A stretch of 64,000 bases of DNA, taken from NCBI GenBank assembly GCA_000163555.2, contig ADAC02000001.1:1116001-1180000 (forward strand). Reading direction: 5' to 3'. Numbering within the stretch: the stretch's first letter is position 1; every line of letters begins with the position of its first letter. The DNA comes from an alpha proteobacterium HIMB114 (GTDB lineage: Bacteria > Pseudomonadota > Alphaproteobacteria > Pelagibacterales > Pelagibacteraceae). Made by a program: the position numbers and the translations under genes. The notes under the pieces are model-generated. The model was given only the letters and a program-made list of their open reading frames with translations, did no database searches and had not been told where the DNA came from. Positions 22,524 through 34,347 of this stretch are shown in pieces.

Positions 22524-23405
22524 ATGCCAAGTTTAAAGGATTTAAGAAATCGAATAACTAGCGTTAAATCTACGCAAAAAATTACCAAGGCTATGAAAAT
22601 GGTTGCTGCTGCAAAGTTGAGAAAAGCACAAGAAAATGCTGAAAAAGGAAGAGCATACTCTGAAAAAATGAATCAGATTATTAACAATCTTAAAAGTTCA
22701 ATAACTGACGCTTCATCTGCTCCCAAACTTCTTGCAGGTACAGGTAAGAGCGATGTTCACCTTTGTTTGATAATGACAGCTGATAGAGGTTTATGTGGAG
22801 GATTTAATACTAATATAGTTAAAAAAGCGAGGGAGCATTTTAACCAGGTAATAAATTCTAATCAAAAACTAAAAATTATTACTGTTGGTTCAAAAGGTTC
22901 TGATCAACTTAGAAGAAACTTTAAAGATTATATAGTAGAAAAAATATCTTATAAAAATTTAAAGACTATCTCTGTTAATGAAGCTTCTGAGCTAACAAGC
23001 AAAATTATAACAATGTTTAATAATAATGAGTTTGATGTTTGTACGATTTTTTACAATAAGTTTAAATCGGTGATTTCTCAAGAGCCACAAGCTCAACAAA
23101 TTATTCCAGTAGAAAGTTCAGATACAAAAGAAATAGAAGAAACTAATGATACTCAATATGAATTCGAACCAGATGAAAATGAAATTTTGGAGCATTTACT
23201 GCCTCAGAATATAACAACACAGATTTTTAAAGCATTTTTAGAAAATGCTGCTAGTGAGCAAGGATCCAGAATGTCTGCAATGGACAATGCAACGCGTAAT
23301 GCAGGTGATTTAATAGATAAACTAACAATTAACTATAACAGAAGTAGACAGGCCGTCATCACTAAAGAGCTGATTGAAATCATCTCTGGTGCGGAGTCAT
23401 TATAA
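22524..23405 (+). CDS. atpG: ATP synthase F1 subunit gamma
   Basis: Central rotating shaft of F1. The N-terminal LRNRITSVKSTQKITKAMKMVAAAKLRKAQ coil (split here only in description), the LIMTADRGLCGGFNTNI motif near residue 83 and the C-terminal coil SEQGSRMSAMDNATRNAGDLIDKL to ITKELIEIISGAESL are conserved. The length of 293 residues is normal. It begins 2 bases after the atpA stop, which suggests coupled translation. Confidence 0.98.
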   Translation: MPSLKDLRNRITSVKSTQKITKAMKMVAAAKLRKAQENAEKGRAYSEKMNQIINNLKSSITDASSAPKLLAGTGKSDVHLCLIMTADRGLCGGFNTNIVKKAREHFNQVINSNQKLKIITVGSKGSDQLRRNFKDYIVEKISYKNLKTISVNEASELTSKIITMFNNNEFDVCTIFYNKFKSVISQEPQAQQIIPVESSDTKEIEETNDTQYEFEPDENEILEHLLPQNITTQIFKAFLENAASEQGSRMSAMDNATRNAGDLIDKLTINYNRSRQAVITKELIEIISGAESL

Positions 23406-24839
<1,434 letters not shown>

Positions 24840-24842
24840 ATT

Positions 24843-25226
24843 ATGCAAGTTGATATTGTTACTCCAGAGAAAGTTCTTTTTTCTGAAAAAGATATTTCAA
24901 TGGTTACAATACCAGGTATTGAAGGTCAGATGGGTATACTAGATAATCATTTACCGGTTGTAACCTTTTTGAAGCCTGGAGTAATAAATATAGAAAAAAG
25001 TGAAAATAAATACTTTTTTACAACTGGCGGCGTAGTTGATTTCAAGAATAACTCTCTAAGTATACTTTGCCAAGAAGTGTTTGATGTTAAAGATTTTTCA
25101 GATAAACAAATTAATAACCTAAAAGAAAGAGCTAACAAAAAATTAGAAGATACAAACTCAACTGATCATGATATTTTTATCTCTAATGCATTGATTGATG
25201 AATTAAATCTTCTTAAAACTAAATAG
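24843..25226 (+). CDS. atpC: ATP synthase F1 subunit epsilon
   Basis: Epsilon subunit, which sits on the gamma shaft and can inhibit ATP hydrolysis. The beta-sandwich domain begins MQVDIVTPEKVLFSEKDISMVTIPGIEGQMGIL and covers about 85 residues; a short helical C-terminal domain ends at residue 127. It is the last gene of atpHAGDC. Its final 8 bases overlap the end of the convergent rppH, and no terminator hairpin is visible between the two operons. Confidence 0.97.
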   Translation: MQVDIVTPEKVLFSEKDISMVTIPGIEGQMGILDNHLPVVTFLKPGVINIEKSENKYFFTTGGVVDFKNNSLSILCQEVFDVKDFSDKQINNLKERANKKLEDTNSTDHDIFISNALIDELNLLKTK

Positions 25227-25686
25227 AAGTTCGAAATTCTTTAATTATAGATTCGTAAAGTTTTTTTTTAAAAGGTACTATTAGCCCTGGCAATTCATCT
25301 AGATCTACCCATTTCCATTCATTAAATTCAGGGTGCTTTTGATTGATATTAATTTCACTATCTGGTCCTAAAAATTTCATTAAAAACCATTTTTGTTTTT
25401 GACCTTTGTATTTACCTTTCCAAATTTTTCCCAAAAGATGATTTGGAAGATCATATATAAATTCTTTTTTGGAACTTTGAACAATTCTTATTGATTGAAT
25501 TCCAGTTTCTTCAAATAATTCTCGTTTAGCTGCAGTTTCAAAGTCCTCATCTTTATCAACACCTCCCTGAGGCATTTGCCACGCTTCTTGATTATCTATT
25601 CTTTTTCCGACAAAAATTTTTTTTTGATCATTAAAAATCATTATACCGACACCATTGCGATATGGTAAATCATTTAAATTTTTCAT
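25219..25686 (-). CDS. rppH: RNA pyrophosphohydrolase (Nudix)
   Basis: Nudix hydrolase of the RppH/NudH/IalA group, which removes pyrophosphate from 5' ends of RNAs and starts their decay. The Nudix box runs GGVDKDEDFETAAKRELFEETGI at about residues 41-63, with the expected REx2EExGx glutamates. The N-terminal LPYRNGVGIMIFN and the MPQGG motif before the box are typical of RppH. The 155-residue length is normal. The gene is the last of the rplU-led operon, linked to ctpA by an ATGA overlap. Confidence 0.95.
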   Translation of the reverse strand: MKNLNDLPYRNGVGIMIFNDQKKIFVGKRIDNQEAWQMPQGGVDKDEDFETAAKRELFEETGIQSIRIVQSSKKEFIYDLPNHLLGKIWKGKYKGQKQKWFLMKFLGPDSEININQKHPEFNEWKWVDLDELPGLIVPFKKKLYESIIKEFRTSI

Positions 25687-26825
25687 GAGTCTTCTTTTAA
25701 AAGATTAATAGCGTATTTGAGCTGGTTGTCTGTTTTTGTATTAATTTTAAAATTGTCTTTATTTCTTTTAACTGTAATGTCTGGCTCGACTCCTTTTTCA
25801 TGTATAGACTCACCAGATGGCAAATAATATTTGGCTGTTGTTAGTCTTAGACCACCTCTATTTTTTAATGGAATAATTGATTGAACTGATCCTTTGCCAA
25901 AACTTTTTTCACCTAATAAAATTGCTCTTTTATGATCTTTTAATGCACCTGAAACAATCTCAGATGCAGATGCGGATCCTTGATTAATAAGAACAATCAA
26001 AGGTTTTTTATTAATTTTGTCACCTTTTCTAGCATTATAAATTTTAATATCATTTTTATCTCTTCCTCTGGTAGATACTATTTCACCTCCATCAAGAAAA
26101 GTTTCTGTAATTTTAATTGCTTGAGATAGTAGTCCGCCCGGATTATTTCTAAGATCTAAAATATAACCATTTAGCTTTTTGTTAGGCAATTTATTTAACT
26201 GTTTTAACAACTGATTATGGCTTTGCTCATTAAAAGCACGTAATCTTATATAACCAACATTTTCCTTAACTTCTGCAGTCACCTCTCTAATTTTTATAAT
26301 GTCTCTTGTAATTTGAAATTTTAATTCATCTTCAACATCAACTCTTCGAACTGTAATTTCAATTTTTGTTCCAACTTTCCCTCTCATGAGTTTGACAGCA
26401 TCTAACAGCGTCATTCCTTTCACTTGTTTGTTATCTATTTTGACAATGAAATCACCTGCTTGTACACCAGCTTTATCAGCAGGCGTTCCTTCAATTGGGG
26501 TTATAATTTTTACAAGACCGGCTTCCATAGTAATTTCAATACCCAGTCCACCAAACTCTCCTTTAGTATCATCATTCATATTTCTAAATGACTCTGGACT
26601 CATGTACGCGGAATAAGGATCAAGGGATTGAAGCATTCCATTTATAGCTGAATCAATAACTTCACTTTGATCCACTTCGTCGACGTATTCTTTTTTAAGT
26701 GTATTTAAAACATCACTAAATAAATCTAACTTTTCATAAAGTTTATCACTTGGATTGGCTTTTACAGGACCCCATAGCAATATGCTAAAAGAAAAGACTA
26801 AAATATATTTTAAAAATAAATTCAT
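25683..26825 (-). CDS. ctpA: Carboxy-terminal processing protease, S41 family
   Basis: Periplasmic serine protease of family S41A that trims C-termini. A signal peptide ends near residue 23 (KYILVFSFSILLWGPVKA). A PDZ domain spans about residues 85-165 (GGLGIEITMEAGLVKIITPI). The catalytic serine is in NQGSASASEIVSG near residue 281 and the catalytic lysine in GEKSFGKGSVQ near residue 306. The length of 380 residues is slightly short. In many alphaproteobacteria an envC-like peptidase gene lies between rlmH and ctpA; here they touch, so that gene is absent at this site. Confidence 0.95.
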   Translation of the reverse strand: MNLFLKYILVFSFSILLWGPVKANPSDKLYEKLDLFSDVLNTLKKEYVDEVDQSEVIDSAINGMLQSLDPYSAYMSPESFRNMNDDTKGEFGGLGIEITMEAGLVKIITPIEGTPADKAGVQAGDFIVKIDNKQVKGMTLLDAVKLMRGKVGTKIEITVRRVDVEDELKFQITRDIIKIREVTAEVKENVGYIRLRAFNEQSHNQLLKQLNKLPNKKLNGYILDLRNNPGGLLSQAIKITETFLDGGEIVSTRGRDKNDIKIYNARKGDKINKKPLIVLINQGSASASEIVSGALKDHKRAILLGEKSFGKGSVQSIIPLKNRGGLRLTTAKYYLPSGESIHEKGVEPDITVKRNKDNFKINTKTDNQLKYAINLLKEDS

Positions 26826-27247
26826 TAACTTTTATGATAAGGGTGATTTGTTAATATTGTAGCACATCTATAGATTTGTTCACACAAAATAACTCTGGCT
26901 AAGGAATGTGGAAAGGTCATTTTGCCCAAAGAAATTTTTTCATATTTTTCATAATTGTTAGAAAAACCTTCAGGTTTACCTATATAAAAATTTAATGATT
27001 CTACTCTATTGTTGTTTAGTGTTTTTATCATTCCTACTAAGTCCATAGTATTTATATTTTTGCCTTTCTCATCTAAAATTAAATTTTTTGTATTTTTACT
27101 ATTATTTGTTTTATTTGGCTTATTCTTTATTTCTAAGTTTAGTATTCCACTTTTTTTTAATGAGAGGGTTCTTTTGATGTATATATTACATAATTCATTT
27201 TCGAGCCCTTTGTTTAAACGGCCTTCACACAAGATGGAGATTTTCAT
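26825..27247 (-). CDS. rlmH: 23S rRNA pseudouridine-1915 N3-methyltransferase
   Basis: SPOUT-family methyltransferase that modifies pseudouridine 1915 in helix 69 of 23S rRNA. The ATG at 27247 overlaps the rsfS stop by one base and gives MKISILCEGRLNKGLENELC, the right N-terminus; a longer version running into rsfS is not supported. The C-terminal signature MTFPHSLARVILCEQIYRC and NHPYHKS is intact and forms the SAM knot. The length is 140 residues, slightly under the usual 155. Confidence 0.95.
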   Translation of the reverse strand: MKISILCEGRLNKGLENELCNIYIKRTLSLKKSGILNLEIKNKPNKTNNSKNTKNLILDEKGKNINTMDLVGMIKTLNNNRVESLNFYIGKPEGFSNNYEKYEKISLGKMTFPHSLARVILCEQIYRCATILTNHPYHKS

Positions 27248-27591
27248 TAAACAGTAATTTGCTGTTTTGGCAAAACATCTTCCCACATTTTTTCAAGATT
27301 ATAAGAAGATCTTTTTTCTGGATGAAAAATATGAATAATAACTTCAATGGCATCAATTAGCTTCCAATCATTACTTTCTTGCCCTTCAATTCTGCAATTA
27401 TCAATTCCATAGGACTTTAGTTTTTGTGCTGTTATTTCTGAAATAGCTTGAATATGCCTTGAAGATGTCCCGCTTGCTATAACCATATAGTCAGCAATTG
27501 AACTCTTATCTTTAAGGTCTATTATAACAATATCTTGAGCTTTGTTATCGTCTAAAATTTGGTGAACTTTATCTATAATTCTATTTTTCAA
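27247..27591 (-). CDS. rsfS: Ribosome silencing factor RsfS
   Basis: Binds L14 on the 50S subunit and blocks subunit joining when nutrients run short. The signature DIVIIDLKDKSSIADYMVIASGTSSRH is at about residues 20-46, followed by EGQESNDWKLIDAIEVIIHIFHPEKRSSYNLEKMW. The 114-residue protein starts with TTG at 27591, 4 bases after the nadD stop; no ATG is available near the conserved N-terminus. The nadD-rsfS-rlmH order is widely conserved. Confidence 0.94.
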   Translation of the reverse strand: MKNRIIDKVHQILDDNKAQDIVIIDLKDKSSIADYMVIASGTSSRHIQAISEITAQKLKSYGIDNCRIEGQESNDWKLIDAIEVIIHIFHPEKRSSYNLEKMWEDVLPKQQITV

Positions 27592-27595
27592 ATTA

Positions 27596-28177
27596 TTAAT
27601 CTGTCTTTAATTTATATAATCTATTTTTAATATTTGATGAAGATATTTTTACACCTTTATCTTTTATATAAATCCATGCTTTTTTAGGGAAAATATCATT
27701 AGCTTTATAATTTTTTATTAAATATTTATGATTTTTTCTATAAAAAACCGTTTTTTTAATTTCTTTCAAATAACCTGGTCTGCTTATTATAACAAGAGTA
27801 CTAGAATTTAGTATAGATGATAATTTTTTCCATTTATGTAAAAATTTAATATTATCTAAACCAATAAGAAAAAAAAATTTTTTATCTTTATATTTCATTT
27901 TTAAAGTGTTTAATAATTGATAAGAATATTTTTTATCAAAATCATTTATTTTTATATTTTTAATTTTACTAGTTATTTTTTTAGATAAAATTTTTCTTTG
28001 CCTAAAATTATAAAAATATTTTTTTTTTACCAAAGGATTTTTTTTAGATACAGACCATATTAATTTATTAAGCTTTAATTTTTTTATAAATAATTTCGCT
28101 ATGTGAAGATGTCCTTTATGAGGAGGGTCAAAAGATCCTCCAAAAATTCCTATTCTCTTTTTTTCCTTTTTATTCAA
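27596..28177 (-). CDS. nadD: Nicotinate-nucleotide adenylyltransferase
   Basis: Adenylates nicotinate mononucleotide in NAD synthesis. The nucleotidyltransferase motif GIFGGSFDPPHKGHLHIAK is at about residues 10-28, and the C-terminal SSSNIKNRLYKL resembles the ISSTxIR motif. The length is 193 residues. The start is TTG at 28177, nested in the proA stop as TTGA, which makes translation dependent on proA likely. The gene is exceptionally lysine- and A/T-rich compared with its neighbours. Confidence 0.93.
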   Translation of the reverse strand: MNKKEKKRIGIFGGSFDPPHKGHLHIAKLFIKKLKLNKLIWSVSKKNPLVKKKYFYNFRQRKILSKKITSKIKNIKINDFDKKYSYQLLNTLKMKYKDKKFFFLIGLDNIKFLHKWKKLSSILNSSTLVIISRPGYLKEIKKTVFYRKNHKYLIKNYKANDIFPKKAWIYIKDKGVKISSSNIKNRLYKLKTD

Positions 28178-29429
28178 GGACGTATTTGACCTTTACCGTT
28201 AACTACATATTTGTAAGTAACAAGCTGTTCTAATCCTACCGGTCCTCTTGGATGCATTTTATTTGTAGAAATCCCTACTTCAGATCCAAGACCAAATTCA
28301 TATCCATCAGCAAATTGTGTAGAGGCATTTGTCATTACAATTGAGCTTTGAATTTGCTTAGAAAATTTAATTATGTTTTTTTTGTCATTAGAAATTATAC
28401 ATTCTGTATGGTTTGTTCCATATTTTTTTATATGGCTGATTGCTTCATCAATATTATCAACAATTTTTACTGAAATTTTTGAATCCAAGTATTCTGTACT
28501 CCAGTCTTTTTCTTTTACTGGCAATGTAAATCTACATATTTTTTTTATATTTTTATCACCAATAATTTTACAACCATGATTATTAAGTTTTTCTAAAATA
28601 TATTTAATATCATTTTTTTTAACGGACTTATGAATTAATAGCGTTTCAGCCGCACCACAAATACTTGTTCTACGTAACTTTGAATTAAATATAATTTTTT
28701 CTGCTTTTTCTAAATTATAAGATTTGTCCAGATATACATGACATAAACCTTCCAAATGTCCTATTGTAGGTACACTTGATAAGTCCAAAACTTTTTTAAC
28801 TAGTCCTTTTCCTCCACGAGGAATTATGATGTCGATATAGGCAGACATTTTGGAAAGCATTAGATCTACTAATTTTCTATCTGTATTATTTACTAATTGT
28901 ATACAATCTTGGTTAATCTTATTTTTTTTTAAACTTGCTCTAAATAAATTAGAAATTGCAATATTTGATCTAAAGGCCTCTTTGCCACCCCTTAAAATAG
29001 CAGCATTTCCTGATTTGAAACTTAATACTGATACGTCAGAAGTAACATTTGGCCTTGCTTCATAAATAACACCCAGCACACCTATTGGCATAGTTACTCG
29101 GTTTATAACTAATCCATTTGGCCTTTTCCATTTGGCCAATATTTTATTTGTTGGGTCTTTAAATGATATAACTTCTTCAATTGAAGCTAGGATAGATTTG
29201 ATTCTATCTAAATTTAACATGCTCCTGTCTATTAAATTATCCTTAAGCTTATTTTTTTTGCTATTAATAATATCATTTTTATTTGCATTTAGAATTTGCT
29301 TAGTATTATTTTTAATTTCAGAATAAAAAGTTTTGAGTACAGCATTTTTTTTTTTATCATTAATATTAGATAAATCTTCCGAAGCTTTTTTTGCTTTTTT
29401 TCCTAATGTTTGAATATATTTTAATTTAC

Positions 29430-29433
<4 letters not shown>
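28174..29433 (-). CDS. proA: Gamma-glutamyl phosphate reductase
   Basis: Second enzyme of proline synthesis, reducing glutamyl-5-phosphate to the semialdehyde. The family blocks PIGVLGVIYEARPNVTSDVSVL near residue 117, LRGGKEAFRSN, the VPTIGHLEGLCHVYLD segment and RTSICGAAETLL with the catalytic cysteine near residue 259 are present. The length is 419 residues. ATGA overlaps with proB upstream and nadD downstream put it firmly inside the rplU-led operon. Confidence 0.97.
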
Positions 29434-31513
<2,080 letters not shown>

Positions 31514-31547
31514 TTAAATTAATTTAAGACTAATGTCTTAATATGAT

Positions 31548-31802
31548 TTAGTGGGGAACTACAGAAATGAAAGTTTTGCCAAATTTTTTCTTTTGAAACT
31601 TCACAGTCCCTTCAATTTTAGAAAAAATAGTATGATCTCTTCCCATACCTACATTTTGACCTGGGTACATTTTAGTACCTCTTTGTCTATAAATAATATT
31701 TCCTGGAATAACTTTTTGGCCACCATATTTTTTTACGCCAAGTCTACGACCTTCACTATCTCTGCCGTTTTTCGATGAACCACCAGCTTTTTTAGTTGCC
31801 AT
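31548..31802 (-). CDS. rpmA: 50S ribosomal protein L27
   Basis: Ribosomal protein whose N-terminal tail reaches the peptidyl transferase centre. The protein begins [29 protein letters not shown], the standard bacterial form without a cleaved leader, and contains [28 protein letters not shown]. The length is 84 residues. The start lies 10 bases after an inverted repeat that spans the rplU stop codon, and there is no Shine-Dalgarno sequence, so its translation may depend on ribosomes finishing rplU. Confidence 0.98.
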   Translation of the reverse strand: MATKKAGGSSKNGRDSEGRRLGVKKYGGQKVIPGNIIYRQRGTKMYPGQNVGMGRDHTIFSKIEGTVKFQKKKFGKTFISVVPH

Positions 31803-31812
31803 AATTATTTAT

Positions 31813-31840
31813 ACCACTACGCACTTTTTTTAGTAGTGGT
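31813..31840 (-). repeat. Inverted repeat spanning the rplU stop codon
   Basis: ACCACTAC (31813-31820) and GTAGTGGT (31833-31840) are perfect 8-base complements around a 12-base loop. On the minus-strand message the stem covers the last codons and the TAG stop of rplU and ends 10 bases before the rpmA ATG. No U run follows, so it does not look like an intrinsic terminator; a coupling, processing or stability element is more likely. Confidence 0.6.
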
Positions 31841-32206
31841 TTTATCCTTTTTTACTTCAGTTTTTTTTGCTTCAGATAAGAGTTTTCCACCTTTACCAAA
31901 GATTCTTGTAATTTGTACAACGCTCATTTTTTGTCTATGACCATTTTTTCGTCTTGAGTTATGTCTTCTTCTTTTCTTGAAAATTAATACTGTCTTATTT
32001 TTTGTTTGCTTTACAATTTTTCCCTCAACTTTTGCACCTTCAATTAGAGGAGATCCTAATTCCATATCTTGGTTATTATTAATCAAGAGCACTTCTTTGA
32101 ACTCTATAGATTTACCTTCTTCTTGAGGAAGTTTTTCTATTCTTAATTTGTCATTGGCGCTCACTTTGTATTGTTTGCCACCTGTGTTGATTACTGCAAA
32201 AGTCAT
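31817..32206 (-). CDS. rplU: 50S ribosomal protein L21
   Basis: Ribosomal protein that binds 23S rRNA together with L20. I start it at the ATG at 32206, giving MTFAVINTGGKQYKVSANDKLRIEKL, the family N-terminus; ten more upstream residues are possible but fall across the predicted promoter start point. RRRHNSRRKNGHRQKMSVVQITRI near residue 75 is the conserved basic loop. A tail of about 25 residues rich in K and T extends past the usual 103-residue end, giving 129 residues. It heads the long minus-strand operon. Confidence 0.97.
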   Translation of the reverse strand: MTFAVINTGGKQYKVSANDKLRIEKLPQEEGKSIEFKEVLLINNNQDMELGSPLIEGAKVEGKIVKQTKNKTVLIFKKRRRHNSRRKNGHRQKMSVVQITRIFGKGGKLLSEAKKTEVKKDKTTTKKSA

Positions 32207-32222
32207 GTTTTTAATTTGGCGC

Positions 32223-32250
32223 AATATAGCCACCACTGTTATTATGTCAA
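32223..32250 (-). promoter_or_regulatory. Near-consensus promoter of the rplU-led operon
   Basis: On the minus strand a perfect -35 box TTGACA (32245-32250) is followed after 16 bases by TATATT (32223-32228, 5 of 6). Transcription would start near 32216, leaving a leader of about 10 bases before rplU. It sits in the short gap behind gloB and is the best sigma-70-type promoter in the window, as expected for ribosomal protein genes. Confidence 0.75.
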
Positions 32251-32269
32251 GAAAACAGGAGATACTTAA

Positions 32270-33040
32270 TTAAAAATTATCCTTTAATTCTCTTAGTTTT
32301 TTAAAGACCATTTGAGGTTCTGATGTTTTTAAACCAAGTTTTTCAATTATTGTATTTTCATCACATCTAAAAAAAATATTATTCTTTTTTTCATCAGAAA
32401 TTGTAGTTGGTATTGTTGGTAATCCTTTTTGTCTGAGTTCTCTAACCTCATCTCCTCTCTTTTTTAAATTATGATTATCGGCATCATATGCTAAGCAAAA
32501 TTTTAAATTGCTTTCCGTGTATTCATGACCGCAGTATATTTTAGTCTCTTCAGGGAGAGATTTTATTTTCATAACTGATTTATACATTTGTTCAGGTGTA
32601 CCTTCAAAAATTCTTCCACACCCAAGAGAAAAAACTACATCTCCCACAAAAGCTAATTTATTTTTTTTAAAAAAATAAAAGATATGTCCGCTAGTGTGTC
32701 CTGGTGCAAAATTTAATTCAATTTCTTCATCTTCAAAATTAAATATTTCTTTATCTTTAATTTGAATATCGATACCTGGAATCCTGCGAGAGTCATTTTT
32801 AAAACCAATTATTTTACAATTATATTTTTCTTTTAATTCATTATTGCCACCAACGTGATCAGCATGGTGGTGAGTAATTAAAATATACTCTAATTTTAAC
32901 CCAAGTTTTTTTATTGAATTTATGACTGGCTCAGCTTCAGCTGGATCTACCACAATCGCTTTTTTTGTTATAGGATTAGAAATAATATAAGAATAGTTAT
33001 CTGATAGACAATGAACCAAATTTACCTGCAATAAACTCAT
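32270..33040 (-). CDS. gloB: Hydroxyacylglutathione hydrolase (glyoxalase II)
   Basis: Metallo-beta-lactamase-fold enzyme that hydrolyses S-lactoylglutathione, the second step of methylglyoxal removal. The metal motif THHHADHVGG is near residue 56, a further histidine is in APGHTSGHIFYFF near residue 113, and YCGHEYTESNLKFCL near residue 169 is the glyoxalase II signature. The length is 256 residues. Its ATG is separated by a single base from the ATG of the divergent methyltransferase gene. Confidence 0.95.
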   Translation of the reverse strand: MSLLQVNLVHCLSDNYSYIISNPITKKAIVVDPAEAEPVINSIKKLGLKLEYILITHHHADHVGGNNELKEKYNCKIIGFKNDSRRIPGIDIQIKDKEIFNFEDEEIELNFAPGHTSGHIFYFFKKNKLAFVGDVVFSLGCGRIFEGTPEQMYKSVMKIKSLPEETKIYCGHEYTESNLKFCLAYDADNHNLKKRGDEVRELRQKGLPTIPTTISDEKKNNIFFRCDENTIIEKLGLKTSEPQMVFKKLRELKDNF

Positions 33041-33041
33041 A

Positions 33042-33749
33042 ATGTATTTAGATATTTTAAATTATCAGAAATTTTATGTTAGTGCTATTGGAAAGTTTTT
33101 AGCTCATCGTATTGAAAACCAATTAAAAAAATATTGTTACCTATATGACAACCAGAATATTGGATGTTTTGGTTATGCTCATCCTTATTTAAGTTTTTTA
33201 AAAGAATACAATCTTTCAATTTCTTACTGTTATTCTAAAAGAATGGGCATATCTGATGAAGCTGTAATCAAAGGTAAAAAAATTTTAATTGATGAAGAAA
33301 GAATACCTTTTCAAGACTCTTTTTTTGATCATGTTTTTTTAATTCATTATTTAGAAAATAATAATAATACTAAATTGAGTCTTAGAGAAATATGGAGATC
33401 ATTATCTCCAGAAGGTAAATTGTATATTCTTATACCTAACAAAAAATCATCTTGGTATTTATCTGATAAAAGCCCTTTTTCTTCTGGTAATGGATTTTCA
33501 AAAAAACAGATTAGTCAATTATTAGAGGAAAGTTTTTTTGACATACAATCAATCGAACGATTAATTTATTTTCCAAACCTAAATATTAAATTTATTAATC
33601 ATGATTTAATTGAAAAATTTGGCTCGATTTTATTTAAATACTTTAATGGTGTTTATTTTTGTGTTGTTAAAAAAAGAATTTACGCAAACATAAAAAACCA
33701 AGATTTAATTAAGTCAAGCTTGGTTAAAAAAGTGATAAAAAAAATATAA
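33042..33749 (+). CDS. SAM-dependent methyltransferase-like protein
   Basis: Class I methyltransferase-type protein of unknown substrate. It resembles the alphaproteobacterial methyltransferases encoded divergently from gloB: the N-terminal LDILNYQKFYVSAIGKFLAHRIE, the acidic strand end and DSFFDHVFLIHYLENNNN (near residue 90) followed by LREIWRSLSPEGKLYILIPNKKS are family features. The SAM motif I is degenerate (NIGCFGYAHPYLSFL instead of a glycine-rich loop), which is usual in this group. It has 235 residues and its stop lies 1 base before the metW stop on the other strand. Confidence 0.8.
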   Translation: MYLDILNYQKFYVSAIGKFLAHRIENQLKKYCYLYDNQNIGCFGYAHPYLSFLKEYNLSISYCYSKRMGISDEAVIKGKKILIDEERIPFQDSFFDHVFLIHYLENNNNTKLSLREIWRSLSPEGKLYILIPNKKSSWYLSDKSPFSSGNGFSKKQISQLLEESFFDIQSIERLIYFPNLNIKFINHDLIEKFGSILFKYFNGVYFCVVKKRIYANIKNQDLIKSSLVKKVIKKI

Positions 33750-33750
33750 T

Positions 33751-34347
33751 CTATTTACTTACAACAAATACACCCAATTCTGAGACTAAATTTTTAATCT
33801 CTAAATTATTTGATGTAATATCACTGATTTTATTTGAAGAAATTGAAATTGATTTAATTACATTGATATTATCTAACGAACACAAATTATAAAAATCTTT
33901 GATTGAACTCATATGTAAATTTGGAGTGTCATACCAAGAATGTGGTAGTGTTTTTGTAACTGGCATTGTCCCTGTTACCAATAAATTTAATCTCACTTTC
34001 CAATAACCAAAATTTGGTATCGTAATTATTGCTTGTTTAGCAATTCTTAGTAATTCATTTAAAACTTTTCTTGGTTCATAAAACTGCTGAATTGCTTGGT
34101 TTAATATTGCTATATCAAATGATTGATTTGGATAGTTTACTAAGTCTTTTTCAGCATCACCCTCAACAACCGCAAGTCCTTTAGCTAGGCATTCTTGAAC
34201 ATTTTTTTGATTGATCTCCAAACCTCTTCCGTCAATTCTTTTATTTCTTTTTAGATAAAGTAATAAGTTACCATCGCCACAGCCTACATCGAGCACCTTA
34301 GAGTTTATATCAATTAATCCTGCTAGAACATCATCTTGAATTTTCAT
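33751..34347 (-). CDS. metW: Methionine biosynthesis protein MetW
   Basis: Methyltransferase-fold protein always found next to metX and thought to assist homoserine acylation. The SAM-binding motif KVLDVGCGDGNLLLYLK is near residue 17, and the Met W features NQAIQQFYEPRKVLNELLRIA, PNFGYWKVRLNLL and PHSWYDTPNLHMSSIKDF follow. I choose the ATG at 34347, because GAGG stands 9 bases before it; an ATG at 34360-34362 in the same frame would add five residues. It gives 198 residues and overlaps the metX end by 17 bases. Confidence 0.93.
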   Translation of the reverse strand: MKIQDDVLAGLIDINSKVLDVGCGDGNLLLYLKRNKRIDGRGLEINQKNVQECLAKGLAVVEGDAEKDLVNYPNQSFDIAILNQAIQQFYEPRKVLNELLRIAKQAIITIPNFGYWKVRLNLLVTGTMPVTKTLPHSWYDTPNLHMSSIKDFYNLCSLDNINVIKSISISSNKISDITSNNLEIKNLVSELGVFVVSK

